This document shows positions 1 through 10,902 of a DNA stretch of 64,000 nt, piece after piece. Below the pieces are notes generated by a model that was not told where the DNA came from, did no database searches, and saw nothing but the letters and a program-made list of their open reading frames with translations. Every line of letters starts with the position of its first letter. The first letter of the stretch is position 1. This DNA comes from Cordilura impudica (lineage: Eukaryota > Arthropoda > Insecta > Diptera > Scathophagidae): the NCBI GenBank assembly GCA_963682025.1, contig OY821521.1, positions 57,941,408 to 58,005,407 on the forward strand, given 5' to 3'. The translations under genes were made by a program, and so were the position numbers.

Positions 1-940
1 AATACTTTTTTATAAAAGGTACTTTTTTATAAAAGGTAATTTTTTATAAAAGGTACTTTTTTATAAAAGGTACTTTTTTATAAAAGGTACTTTTTTATAA
101 AAGGTACTCTTTTATAAAAGGTATTTTTTTTGTGAAAGGTACTTTTTTATGAAGGGCAGTTTTTTTTATAAAATGTGCTTTTTTTAAAAGGTATTTTTTT
201 TTATAAAAGATACTTATTATAAAATGTACTTTTTTAAAAAAGGTACTTTTTTATAAAATGTACTTTTTATAAAAGGTACATTTTAAAGAAGAGCTAAATT
301 TTTGAAGAAAAATTAAAACTTAAACAAGTACTTTTTAAAGAAAGGGTACTTTTTTAAAAAAGGAACCTTTTATCAAAAAGGGTATTTTTAAAGAAAGGGT
401 ACTTTTTTAAGAAAAGGTACTTCCTTTATAAAATGTATCTTTTATATAAAAGGTACATTTTATAAAAAAGGCAAATTTTTGAAGAAAAATTAAATCTTAA
501 ACTAGAAGTTTTTAAAGAAAGGGTCCATTTTTAAAAAAGAGCACTTTTTTAAATAAGGGAACTTTTTTAAAAAAATGAACTTTTTTAAGAAAAGTTACTT
601 TTACAAAATGTACTTTTCGAAAAAAATGTACTTATTAAAAAGAAGGTACTCTTTAAAGCAGGTGTACATTTGAAAGAAAATGTACTTTTTAAACAGGTAC
701 TCTTTCCGGCTATGACACTTTTTAAAGGTTAGGTACTTTTTAAAGAAAAGTAACTATTTTATTCAAAGAATTTTTTTACCAAAGGAACTCTTTAAAGAAA
801 AAGTACTTTTCAAAGAAAATTTTTCATAAAACGTAATTTTTTCTAAAACCGACTTTTTTAAGAAAAGTTAATTTTTAATGATATGGTACTTTTTTTTATA
901 AATGGTACTTTTTTTATAAAAATGGTCATGGAAAATTCCG
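1..940. repeat. Degenerate 17-18 bp T/A-rich satellite
   Basis: Head-to-tail repeats of a unit close to ACTTTTTTATAAAAGGT are almost regular in the first 280 bases, then decay into variants with A-rich interruptions up to about 940. The array enters the window already running, so its left end is not seen. A related array lies at 60830-61551. No coding potential. Confidence 0.9.
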
Positions 941-1134
941 ACCCAAAGGTGCATAGGTGCCAGCAAAGCCATGAAGGTTATTTGCTCGATATGTTGTTCC
1001 ATAATAACCCTATCCTGTGTAATTTATGATTCGATAAAAAGATGTAGGAAAAATAACTGTGTCTTCTGTTTTATTGAAATCTTGCTTGAACTATTGGACA
1101 CCCTTTAATACCACGTACATATGTACATAAATAC
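941..1134. other. Unassigned spacer
   Basis: Mixed AT-rich sequence between the satellite and the palindromic hAT-type element. Nothing recognised; the last 8 bases are the element's target duplication (ATAAATAC). Confidence 0.5.
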
Positions 1135-1931
1135 CAGAGTTCAGAAAAAAACACACACTGAATAAAAAACTCGTACATATATGTAAACAAACATAACTTA
1201 GACCAACACACACATATTTTTATTTTCATATCAATTATGTTTGTTTTTAAATTTTCTTCGGTGCCCAACACAACCACGACTGTGTTCGTTTTAATATTTC
1301 GTTATTTACACGAACATTTTTCTATCACATACTTTTTTTTTCAATCACACATAAAGCACACATTTTTGAGTGTTGCTTTATTTGAAGTTGATGTTCTGGT
1401 ACGTGTAGTGAAAAAAAACACAGAACATGTAAAATAAACAGGTTCGAGTTCAGTTATATTTTAACTCGTGTTGTGGCTCGTGTAGTAAGAAAAAACACAA
1501 CATGTACAATAAACAGGTTCGAGTTCAGTTATATTTTAAACACGACTTAAAATATAACTGAACTCGAACCTGTTTACTGTACATGTTCTGTTGTTTCTTA
1601 CTACACGAGCCACAACACGACTTAAAATATAACTGAACTCGAACCTGTTTATTTTACATGTTCTGTGTTTTTTTTCACTACACGTACCAGAACATCAACT
1701 TCAAATAAAGCAACACTCAAAAATGTGTGCTTTATGTGTGATTGAAGCAAAAAGTATGTGATACAAAAATGTTCGTGTAAATAACGAAATATTAAAACGA
1801 ACACAGTCATGGTTGTGTTGGGTACCGTAGAAAATTTTGAAACGCACATAATTGATATGAAAATAAAGATATGTGTTGGCTGCTTTTGAACAGAACATTG
1901 TGTGTTTCGTGTGTGTATTTTCTGAACCTTG
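1135..1931. mobile_element. Palindromic hAT-type MITE, copy 1
   Basis: Two arms of roughly 400 bases are reverse complements around a centre near 1546, so almost the whole element could fold into one hairpin. The ends are CAGAGTTCAG and, inverted, CAAGGTTCAG. The flanks carry an identical 8-bp direct repeat, ATAAATAC (1127-1134 and 1932-1939). An 8-bp duplication with CA..TG ends is the hAT superfamily signature. Short open frames inside mirror each other because of the palindrome and are not genes. A second copy is at 62498-63309. Confidence 0.88.
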
Positions 1932-2020
1932 ATAAATACACAGAAATAACTTTATAGTTCCACAAATATATTTTGATTATGGAAACATACACTACAAGTT
2001 ATTCATATATATGTGTATAT

Positions 2021-2383
2021 TAGGGCGGGTTGATTTAAAAATCGCCCAAGTGACAAGGAAAATCGTCTTCTAGGGATCAAAATAAGAAGCTTTGCCCGAG
2101 GGACCATACCTCTAAAACGAATTCTCATGTCCCGACTTTCGACCTGTCTGTCTGTCTCACTTTGACCCATTTAGAGTTCCCCAATCGAGTCCAAATGAAT
2201 GATCGACTCCCACTAACTTTGGGGGCCGACCCACCCATGGCAGTGGCACGCCCCCTGGCTTCCCCATACAAACGTTTAAGAGGTATGGTTCCTTGGGCAA
2301 TGTTTCTTATTTTGATCCCTAGAATATGATTTTCCTTGTCAATTAAGCGATTTTTTTGATTCCCTACAAATCGACCCGTCCTA
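2021..2383. mobile_element. Inverted-repeat MITE (TAGGGCGGGT ends)
   Basis: The left end begins TAGGGCGGGTTGATTT and the right end, inverted, TAGGACGGGTCGATTT. The arms pair over about 100 bases with small indels, meeting at mirrored tracts around 2105 and 2280. Flanks are TA-rich (ATAT on both sides), so the duplication length cannot be fixed. A relatively GC-rich core (2130-2265) separates the arms. A 104-codon minus-strand frame over it is not credible as a gene. Confidence 0.75.
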
Positions 2384-2780
2384 ATATATACATATGTGTG
2401 TGGCACATATGCTGTCACGAGTACAATAAATATATTCAAATAATATTATTCATACGCATGAGTGCTTATTGCAACGCTTAGATTATATTTTTCTACACAT
2501 TTTGCTGCGATTTTTTATTATATTTTATGTGATTTTCTCTATTCGACATGTTTTTGTTTACTACGAGTATGACATGTAAATATGCCAATGATTTAATAAA
2601 TATAAATTTGTTGATATGCGTGTGTTTAACGGGATTAGACTATATAAATGTGCTATGGAATCGAATCCTTAAATTTATAGACATATTATTGAAAATCCAA
2701 AAAAAAGGATAATACTAAATTGGAATTTTCACAGAATGTAAAAATAAATAAATTTAAAGTAAAATATAATTTTATTTCTA
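2384..2780. other. Unassigned AT-rich stretch
   Basis: Low-complexity AT-rich DNA with no long frame, no inverted repeat and no recognised element. Confidence 0.5.
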
Positions 2781-3216
2781 AACTGGATGTAACCGGTGTG
2801 CTTCGTTACCCCTCCCCCGCGAATAGTAATGAAAGGGCTCACGCAAAGTCCCAAGGCTCTCACTAATACAGTAATTCAGATATATCACATTTAATATTAA
2901 GTTTGTATGGAGGTGCCACACGCATTTATCCAATCCCGCCCATTTTTTTGTCTGACTACTCACGTTAATAATAGATGACCTGCGACAAATTTGCAAAGAT
3001 CTCTCTATCGTAGTACTGAATATATATGATATTAAAAATTTACTTTGTATGGGAGGTGTCACGCCCATTTAAAATATTTAAAAATACAGCCTGTAGCACT
3101 TCTCATATCCACAGTAAGACTCTGTGAAAATTTCAGGAATCTCAGATGAGTAGTTACGGAGATTACCTCCTACAAACAAACAAACACACATTACCTTTTT
3201 ATTATGCTAGTATAGA
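2781..3216 (-). mobile_element. Non-autonomous Helitron-like element, copy 2
   Basis: Read on the minus strand it begins TCTATACTAGCAT and runs into GTTTGTTTGTTTG and a TAGGAGGTAATCTCCG block, as do the copies at 33101, 3535 and 58077. The 5' TC is a Helitron feature, and the TCTATACTA start recalls non-autonomous Helitrons of insects. Blocks of the type GGGCGTGGCACCTCCCA alternate with ATATC(T/A)GGAGTACTGTGATAG. Its 3' end (near 2781) is close to, but not exactly, CTAG. It has no coding capacity. Confidence 0.65.
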
Positions 3217-3534
3217 TTATTAGTATAAAGTTTTTTATTTCGATACTTGCTGATATACAATTTTTATTGTATAGTTTTTTTTGGAGCAAGGTACATGTAG
3301 CTGCCCATGAGAAGAACATGGATTTTCCAAATTAGATCTGGTAACATTTAACTATTGGCGTTGAACTTAAAATATCATGTGGCAATTTTTCTTTATAGCG
3401 ATTTTTGATATTGCCCATTTTTGATTTTGAAGATTTTTGTCTTTGGGCGATTTTTATTTTTCGCGATTTTTAGGTTTGGCGATTTTTGATTTTGGCGATA
3501 TATTTTCCACGACAAATTACATTGATAACTAATC
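3217..3534. other. Spacer with degenerate GATTTTTG tract
   Basis: AT-rich spacer. Around 3390-3500 it contains irregular repeats of the form GGCGATTTTTGATTTT, probably a short decayed tandem tract. Nothing else seen. Confidence 0.45.
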
Positions 3535-3995
3535 TACTTGTCAAAAGACTGTCGCTTTCGTAGTACTTCGTATCTTTAATATAGGATATGCCACGCCCAC
3601 AAATCCCATCCCGCCCAATTTTATTGGCCGATACTGCCCGTTTTTTGTTCGACTACTCACATTAATAGTAGGTAACATCAGACAAATTTGAAAAGCTCTC
3701 TCCATCACAGTATGGGAGGTGCCACGCCCTCTTATCCGATCCCACCCATTTCCCACGTAGCTACAATAGGTGACCTCACACAAATTTGCAAAGCTCTCCC
3801 TATCATAGTACTCAATATATATGATATTAAAAATTTACTTTGTGTGGGAGGTGCAACGCCCACTAAAAATATTTAAAAAATTATAGCCTATAGCACTTCC
3901 CATATCCGCAGTAAGACTCTGTGAAAATTTCAGGAAGATCAGATGAGTAGTTACAAACAAACAAACACACATTACCTCTTTATTATATAAGTATA
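3535..3995 (-). mobile_element. Non-autonomous Helitron-like element, copy 3
   Basis: Same family and orientation as the copy at 2781. Its 5' end at 3995 (minus strand) reads TCTATACTTATATAATAAAG. The internal GTGGGCGTGGC and GGGAGAGCTTTGCAAATTTG blocks match the 33101 copy. The 3' end is indistinct. Confidence 0.6.
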
Positions 3996-5365
3996 GAAAA
4001 ATATGTACATATATAATTTATATAATTCTAATTTTTTATATTCTTTTCCAAATTAAAACAATATATAAAAAATTAAAAAAAACTTTTTTGTGAGCACATT
4101 TTTTGGATACTAGCACATTGTAAAATATTATAAGCGCCATGGGGTTGATTAGTTGGTTTTATATATAAATATATTTCTCTTCATTATTAAACTATATATC
4201 TGTTACATATAATATATTGCTTAACATTAATTTTATAAAATATTTTGTGCTAAAACAAATTGCTTTTAAATTATAAATTATAATCCTTCTTTTAGTTTTC
4301 CCTTCATTGCACAAAGTTGTACAGAGTTGCCATGCATTTTCTATTGTTTAAATTCTCTTTGAAATCAAATATCAGAGGATTTGCCAACAAATTGTTTCTT
4401 TCAGTAAATCATTAACATTTCACACATAAAAACGCACACACACTCACACGGTATTACTATACAATTATCACTAAAATCTTTGTGCGAAGCTTAAATACAG
4501 CTTTATGTATTTAGCAGGAATTGTGTTTTGTGGTTTTCATTCAACCGTGTGTATAGGTGTATGTGTGTGTGTGAGCTAATACTTATGGCTAAACAGGTTG
4601 TTGTAGCTCGTTGCTTGCTTTTCGCATAATCCCTACGTACATTTCTATATGTTTGTGTTTGCGTATATTTATTAGTGTTTTAAATTGTTTGATGGTGTGT
4701 GTTTTGTGTTGATAATAAATTGCAATTTATCTTAAGAGCTCCCTGTGCTAAAATAAATGTGTTGTTTTAAAAATTAAATAGATTTAGATTTAGTAATTAA
4801 GCTTAAGTAATTGCAATTTTAGTTTTTGAAATGATTGAAAGACTAGATTGCGATTAAGTAGTTTAATAAAACTGTATAATGCTGTATAAATAAGTGGGCT
4901 ATTCTGTATGTTTCATAATGTAATAACTTCAAATGTGGCCGAAATACTTACATTATAAATGTTTACTAAATAGGATAAAAGAAAACATCCTCTTACCTAA
5001 AAAAAATAAGAAAAGAAAAGGAGAATTAAAATGAAATATATAGGGCAATAACAAACATATAAAATAATTATTAAATTTGTGTTTAGAAGTTCGAAGTTTC
5101 AATTATTAAAAATTTGTGATTACGGAGTAAAAATATTTATATACTAGTTGATTGTGTGGCGCCTAGGCGCCCGTTTAAGAATTATGAATAAAACAGTTTA
5201 AATTTAAATACACGAAAAATTTATAATAAATTATATTTCTTTTAATATAGTAAGTAGTAAATTGAAAATTATATTGTTACATATGTCCATGTGAAAAAAG
5301 ATTGTCTGTAGAAATTATATACATAAGTATCAAAACAGATAAGAAATATTTGGCAAAAAAGTTTT
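3996..5365. other. AT-rich stretch without recognised genes
   Basis: About 1.4 kb of AT-rich sequence with short CA/GT microsatellite runs near 4430-4450 and 4555-4575. No convincing frame, inverted repeat or match to other repeats in the window. Confidence 0.5.
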
Positions 5366-5710
5366 TCAGTTTAGAATCTCTTGAAAAACTATATTTCGTG
5401 TGAAATATCGTTGGTCATTTAATAGTTTTCCATGCTGTGGGTTCGATTGAATACGTATCTTAACTTGGCTTGCAGCTTTTGATCGTGACAAAGCCACATA
5501 GTTGGCCGTGTGAAAATACCGCGGTCTCCAAATTGATGCCAAATCAAATGACTGGCCTTGAGTCTTGTTTATGGTAATTGCGTATGCAGGAATTACTGGA
5601 AACTGGCGGCGTTTTAATATGAAAGGTAATGTGGTGTCGGTTGGGGCGAGATCAATCCTAGGAATTAGAACCGTATCATTTTGGTCGGCGTTACAGAATT
5701 TGTCAGTCAC
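5366..5710 (-). pseudogene. Helitron Pif1-like helicase C-terminal fragment
   Basis: About 114 codons translate to a recognisable C-terminal piece of a Rep-Helicase protein from Helitrons. LPFILKRRQFPVIPAYAITI is followed by NKTQGQSF (helicase motif V-like, normally AFAMTINKxQGQT), then NYVALSRSKA (motif VI-like, normally LYVALSR). The product would be the superfamily 1 DNA helicase of rolling-circle transposons. The fragment lacks the Rep nuclease and the Walker motifs. The frame opens without an ATG, where a different repeat (also at 9541-9596) abuts it, so it is truncated. It lies 1.4 kb from non-autonomous Helitrons, but no continuity with them is visible. Confidence 0.85.
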
Positions 5711-5975
5711 TGAGTCAGGGAACAGCGTAAATATATTTAAGATATTACCCGTCCTTCACACGTTAAATTTTTGGCTTTCAGGTTTTAATGCACTCACACT
5801 TTTTTACTCTTTTTTACTAAACAATCATACGTTTCAATTCTCTCTTTCAATTTTTCAATGGGACAGTTGCTTAACAATTTTTTGACTATTGGATGTGTGA
5901 TCATTTTGACTTGAACATGGGAAGGCCGGGTAAAGTGAGGAGATTGGAGATTCCCAAAATTATTAAAATTTAATA
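5711..5975. other. Spacer with a short dispersed repeat
   Basis: Bases near 5700-5747 (GTCAGTCACTGAGTCAGGGA onward to TATTTAAGATA) recur at 9541-9596. The rest is AT-rich with nothing recognised. Confidence 0.5.
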
Positions 5976-6611
5976 CAATGGAGTTCGCTTATAACGTACC
6001 ATGGTTTTAATAAATTTTTGTTTATAGCGAAGAATTTCTTCGGTCCCAAGGGTTTTAATCACATTTTTTTTACAAATTGCTTCTCTTATAGCGGACAGTG
6101 GTTATATCAAACTTTTGACTTTAACAAACAAATTTTTTTTCCATTTCAGAATTTTCATATATTGTATATATTTAAAAAAAATTAATTTCAATTTAATTTA
6201 ATTTTCATTTAATTTTAATACAAAACAAAAACTTCCATTTTCAAATGAAGTTTTGTAAAAGGTCCTTTTATGTATATTTTCGTAAAAGTTTGCCAATAGC
6301 CAACCTTTGCTTTGCACTTTCTGCTTCTATACATAAGGAGTTTTTCATATTATATGATTTTAAAAAAATATTTTACTTTGATAGAAACTCGGTATTAAGA
6401 CAAACAATTAATATGTATCTTTTTATGAATTTAATTTATGTTTTATAACTTTATAAAATGCCCCAAAATAAATAAACTTATTCAACTAAAAAAAACTTTT
6501 TAAACCTTTCGGACAAATCAAAAAAATACTACGGTTATAACGAACTTAGTCTATAAGGAACTAATTTGGCCGGTCCCGCCGAGTTCGCTATAACCTAATT
6601 CCATTTTATTG
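5976..6611. mobile_element. Candidate pogo/Tigger-type MITE
   Basis: Ends read CAATGGAGTTCGCTTATAAC on the left and, inverted, CAATAAAATGGAATTAGGTT continuing into ATAGCGAACTCGG on the right. Each is flanked by TA (5974-5975, 6612-6613). The TTCG-TTATAACG motif recurs a little inside both ends and resembles pogo/Tigger terminal repeats. The internal 600 bases are AT-rich and non-coding. The terminal match is interrupted by an indel. Confidence 0.55.
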
Positions 6612-6639
6612 TAGAAAAATAGAATAGCATAGAAAAAAA

Positions 6640-7353
6640 CGTTTTAGAGCAAGGTTCCTAAAGGTTTCTTAAAAGTTAAAAAAAGTCGTATTTTCATAAT
6701 TCTTTTTTGAAGATATGAATAATGTTGGATTATTTATTTCATATATACGTTATAGAATTATATTTGAAGAATCTTTGAAAAAATTTCAATTAAAAATTTT
6801 AATAAATAAGTCTGTGACAGCGAATCTCTGGACGCGTTGTCGTTTTGCGGTGAACATCATAACTCCTTACCGGATCATGTGAAATAAAAAAATCGAAACG
6901 CGTTTCAAAGGTGACATGTTTCCTGTGGTAGTGACGAAGAGTTTTTTAATTTTTTTTTTTTTTTTTTTTGCAGCATTTTGAAGTGAAAAACGATTTTTGC
7001 TATACAATTTCGGGAATTTGTTGTTAAAAAATGGGAAAGAAAATGGAATTAAAAAAACCCTTCGTGGTTACCTGATGAATTATGTGTCGATATAGTGTCT
7101 AACATTGCAAAAGAATCGGTCAAGTAGATTTTGAGTTATGATGTTGACGGACTTCGAATTTATATACTATGATTTATATACCATATACCGTATGAGGCCG
7201 GTCGCTGAAAACGCTGTATCTTCTTAAGTTTTGCTCTGATTTATTTGAAATTTTGACACAACACTCTCGATATGTTGTGCATTCAGAAAGAGAAATGCAA
7301 AAAAAGGTTTTAAAACCTACCACCCCTTAAGGAAGTGCAAACACCAATACAAA
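6640..7353. repeat. Interspersed repeat family F, copy 1 (uninterrupted)
   Basis: This roughly 0.7-kb repeat aligns with three separate pieces at 47914-49905. Shared landmarks are GTCGTATTTTCATAATT, a poly-T run before GCA(G/T)CA, CGGGAATTTGTTGTTAAAAA, AGAATCGGTCAAGTAGATTT and a pyrimidine-rich end near CCTACCACCCC. The ends are weak inverted repeats (CCTAAAGGTTTCTTAAAAG against TTTTAAAACCTACCACCCC). This copy shows the sequence without the insertions found in copy 2. No coding capacity. Confidence 0.75.
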
Positions 7354-8140
7354 CAAGTAAGAAAATTATAGTCGGTCTAGACCGACTATACGATACCCTA
7401 TACCATGCGTTTAGAAACCCTATCTCTTAGGCCCAACTAACTGGACATAGAAAATAAGCAAAAACCAAATTTGAGTGGGATTTTTATTAATTTTTTTGGC
7501 TGCAGATATGAAAAAGTTCATATCGGATGCTATATCTATATAGGGACTTGGTCCAAAAATGGACCGATCCTGATCATGTTTGGTAAAGTCTCTTGTATTT
7601 TGCAAAAATATATACAAACAAAATTTGAGAAGAATCAGTGCAATATTTTTGTTTTTTAATAGATTTAAGTGAAGATCGGGAAGCAGCTCTATATGGGGTC
7701 AAAGGGATCATTTTTGGACTACTCATTAATGGATGTAATGAACGCATACAAACCCAATTTGAGTAAGATCTATATGACAATATGGATCTTATGGCAATTT
7801 ATGTCGATTTCATATGGGTAATTTGTATGGGGGCTAGGTCTGAACATGGACCGATTCTCACCAATTTCAATAGCGTTCATCCCATGGCCGATAAAAGCTT
7901 ATATACCAAATTTCATCAAAATATATTCATATTTGCGACCTGCAGTTTGATTACAAGCTTTACATGGACACACAGACGGACGGACGGACGGACGGACGGA
8001 CATTGTTTAATCAACTCAGAAAGTGATTCTGATTCGATCGGTATAATTAAAGATGGGTCTAGGTCAAATATTTTTGGTTGTTACAAACAGCAGCACAAAG
8101 TCATTATACCCAAACCACATAGTGGTATAGGGTATAAAAA
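7354..8140 (-). mobile_element. INE-1/DINE-1-like element, family A, copy A1
   Basis: A non-autonomous Helentron-type element. On the minus strand the 5' end is TTATACCCTATACCACTATG, followed inside by a GTCC tandem core (seen here as GACGGACGGACGG at 7975-8000). Near the 3' end, GGTATAGGGTATCG inverts the 5' motif. Next comes a perfect palindrome made of TATAGTCGGTCT and its reverse complement, then ATTTTCTTACTTG. Subterminal inverted repeat, GTCY core and a terminal hairpin about a dozen bases from the 3' end are the DINE-1/INE-1 hallmarks. A 128-codon frame here (7782-8168) is incidental. Confidence 0.85.
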
Positions 8141-8810
8141 CAAAATTATTATTCCAAATCGCCTTTAATTCTTCTACGATAATTTCAATAAATTATTCAA
8201 ATTAAAATCTTAAATATACGTAATTTATGTTTGTCTAAATTTTTTGAAAGCAAATTATGGAAAAATTAATATTATGAGTGAAAAAAAATTATTTTCCCAC
8301 CTCTCTTCTGAAATTACAATATAATTTAATTAAGCAAAGTCAGAATAATTTAAATTTTAAACTTAATATTGCACTATTTTTTCAAGTGCTTTTCAATACA
8401 GAGCTTTAAACGAAATCATACGTTGGACAACAACAAAATCCACATTGAAGATCTCTTTTTTTTCTCAAATATTTATCAAAAAAAGCATACTCTTTGGTAA
8501 GTGCTGGCCATCAGAGAACCTGGGCGAAAGCACTCCTAACAATTCAAAACAATTTTGAGATGAAAAACAAAACAGACAAACGGTAAAGTTTAGTTCGATA
8601 AAAGAAGTATGTATGCATATCGGACAACGTTAAATGAGAAAAAAAAAATGTTTAAAATTTCATTCATTAGTTTTTTTGCAGAATTTTTTCATTGACCAAC
8701 AAAGGGAGTTTAAAGAATTTGAATCGATATTAGTTTTTCTTATGCATTTTTTGCGTTCAAATTATTCCATATGTAACACGAAATCTGCATATGTAGTGCT
8801 ATTGTCGTTA
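8141..8810. other. Unassigned AT-rich stretch
   Basis: No recognised element or gene. A 77-codon frame near 8634 reads through AT-rich sequence and shows no domain. Confidence 0.5.
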
Positions 8811-9415
8811 GCAGTGCTGCCAATTTTGGCAACTTATTGTAATTTTGACGATTTTTCAATTTGTTAAAATGATTTGTTAAATTTGTTAAAATGATGATTG
8901 AAGATTTAAAATTTTCAGTAGTATAAAAATTACGATTTCAAGGGTTAACAATTAATGGGTTGTTTATCGAAAATTGATAGTTTTTGTTCAGTGTAAATGT
9001 AAATTACAAAATATGTAATATAATTCTGGGTCAAGTCGTTTCAAAAGGGAAATACCTTGAATAGCATCTCCATTTAAGATTTAAGTTTTAATTACGGCGA
9101 GCGATACTTTAAACCTATATTATATGTTTCAGCTATAGATACATATCAATAAAATTATTTAGTTGATTGCTGTGTTAAATTTTTTCGTTGAAATTTCATC
9201 ACTAATACATTTTTATATATAGAAATAACCAATGCTGTAATAATATTCGTAATATGAATGATATATATAAATAAATTTTATTGTTTCCTTTTGTAATATT
9301 TTTTCGAATTTTATAAGCGATAAAATTTTCTTGGCAATTTCTTGTTTTAAAAATGATGATTTTGGCGATTTAGTTTCAAAAATTGTCGATTTTCAGAAGC
9401 TTTTATTAGCAGCAC
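8811..9415. mobile_element. Candidate hAT-like MITE
   Basis: The left end GCAGTGCTGCCAA is matched in inverse by a right end reading TTAGCAGCACT. The flanks contain an imperfect direct repeat (TTGTCGTTA and TTGTCGGTA), consistent with an aged 8-bp duplication. The interior holds repeated GATTTT/AAAATGATG tracts and no gene. The ends recall the CAGTGTTGCC family at 24149, 34370 and 35480, but it is not the same element. Confidence 0.4.
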
Positions 9416-9540
9416 TTGTCGGTAACAATGAATAGAGAAAATTGTGTGTGGGTTTGTATCAAATGAGAAAGATTAAATTTTGTTTGTGTATTTCGCATAG
9501 CTTTGTATGGAGTGTTATGTGTGTGTATTATTTCAGCGTT

Positions 9541-9596
9541 ACAGAATCAGTCAGTCAGTCAGTGAGTCATGGATCAGCGTAACTATATTTAAGATA
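9541..9596. repeat. Short dispersed repeat shared with 5700-5747
   Basis: CAGTCAGTCAGTGAGTCATG followed by GATCAGCGTAACTATATTTAAGATA matches the sequence abutting the helicase fragment at 5711. Its nature is unknown. Confidence 0.55.
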
Positions 9597-9624
9597 ATTA
9601 ATATATTAATTATATTTTAATTAA

Positions 9625-10380
9625 TATCTTTGATACTCTCCACCTAGGTTTTACCTTAATATCTGCACTATTTTGAACAAATGTAAATAAAATATTTGAA
9701 AACGAAAACAATTTAATGAACTTAATACTAAATTATTACAACAAATACTCTGAATTTTCACCATTTTATAAAGGTCTCTATATATTTTAGGTCATATATT
9801 GGCACAATAATGCCCGATTTATCCCATTTTAAATACTAACCTGATCCAGATAATGATGAACAATATTATTCTAAGTCTAACTAGTTAAATAATTTCTTTT
9901 GTGCATTTTTTTTTTTTTTAATTTTAGTAACTCTTATAAAGCCTAGAAGTAAGAAGACAAATGATGTACTAAAAATTTGGATAGCTAACATATTTTTTGA
10001 TCTTGCAAATAATCGAACACCGGGTTTGATTTAATTTTATATACATCACTATTTTCCATTAATTGTTTAGATATTTATTATAAAATTTTGATTTAAGTGC
10101 TGAAACTGTTTAGGTGCCTGTTAGTTCATCTCAGAATATAAAGATCCATTTTATTTTTTATAATCCTTTTTAATTTACCAAAACTATAGCATAGGACACA
10201 TTTATGAGTCCGCATAGACCAATTTCCAACTCCTACTTGTTTTTATTGTATTAAATCTATCTTTGTGCCTTAAAATTAATTCAGATAAAAATATTTAACA
10301 AATTGCTTTTTTTAAAGTTAATATCTGAACATTTTACTGATATAAGGTAAACTAAAACTGCCAAAAATTTTAGTAAAAAA
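9625..10380 (-). mobile_element. INE-1-like family C fragment
   Basis: Colinear with 34484-35045. Shared blocks are TTTGATACTCTCCACC (TTTGATACCCTCCACC in the other copy), TTACAAC...TCTGAATTTTCA, GGTCATA(T/A)ATTGGCACAAT and GAACATTTTACTGAT. The terminal hairpin and CTTACTTG tip of the better copy are missing here. Non-coding. Confidence 0.65.
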
Positions 10381-10902
10381 TATTGCTGCGTTAAAAAAAA
10401 GTTTTTCTCTTTGCCCAATAAACCAAAATAGCATAAAAATAGCTTTTAACTAACTTGCTGCCATAATCTTTCAGTTTAAAAAACTGTAGTGAAAGGCTTC
10501 ATAACAGTTATTTAATAATGACAACTGAAACCTTGGAGTCTAATTATAGAAAGTGCTTACAGGAAAACAGTATTTGAATCATGCTTGCAGTAAACTTATT
10601 TTCATAATATTTTTGTAAGCTTATAATCGTAATATTTTTGTAATCTTATAGATACAATTATATAATAATCTTTTTCAAATGCTCTGATTTAAACTAAATT
10701 TTATTTTTTTTATAACTTTATTATTTTATTGATTTATCTTTGCCTTTGTCTTATATTGCTTCCTGGCTTAGTACTTTTTATATATTCATCCTCTGGCAAT
10801 CCAATATAAATTGCTGCATCTATTAAATTTAAGAAGTTACTGAATATGTCAAAAAAATACATATACATATATAAAATAAATAAAATAATAAAATATGTTT
10901 AT
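10381..10902. other. Unassigned AT-rich stretch
   Basis: AT-rich sequence with no gene or clear repeat seen. Confidence 0.45.

Noticed and set aside
1237..1849. Frames of 60-66 codons in both directions, repeated at 62599-63227, as a conserved small protein
   Set aside because: They are mirror images arising from the palindromic MITE and contain no domain.
2125..2439. 104-codon minus-strand frame
   Set aside because: It spans the core, right arm and flank of an inverted-repeat MITE and shows no protein-like motif.
7782..8168. 128-codon plus-strand frame over an INE-like copy, repeated at 49271-49531 and 57199-57549
   Set aside because: The frame exists in several copies because the DNA repeat is conserved. 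It reads through the GTCC core and hairpin-bearing non-coding element, and differs in length between copies.
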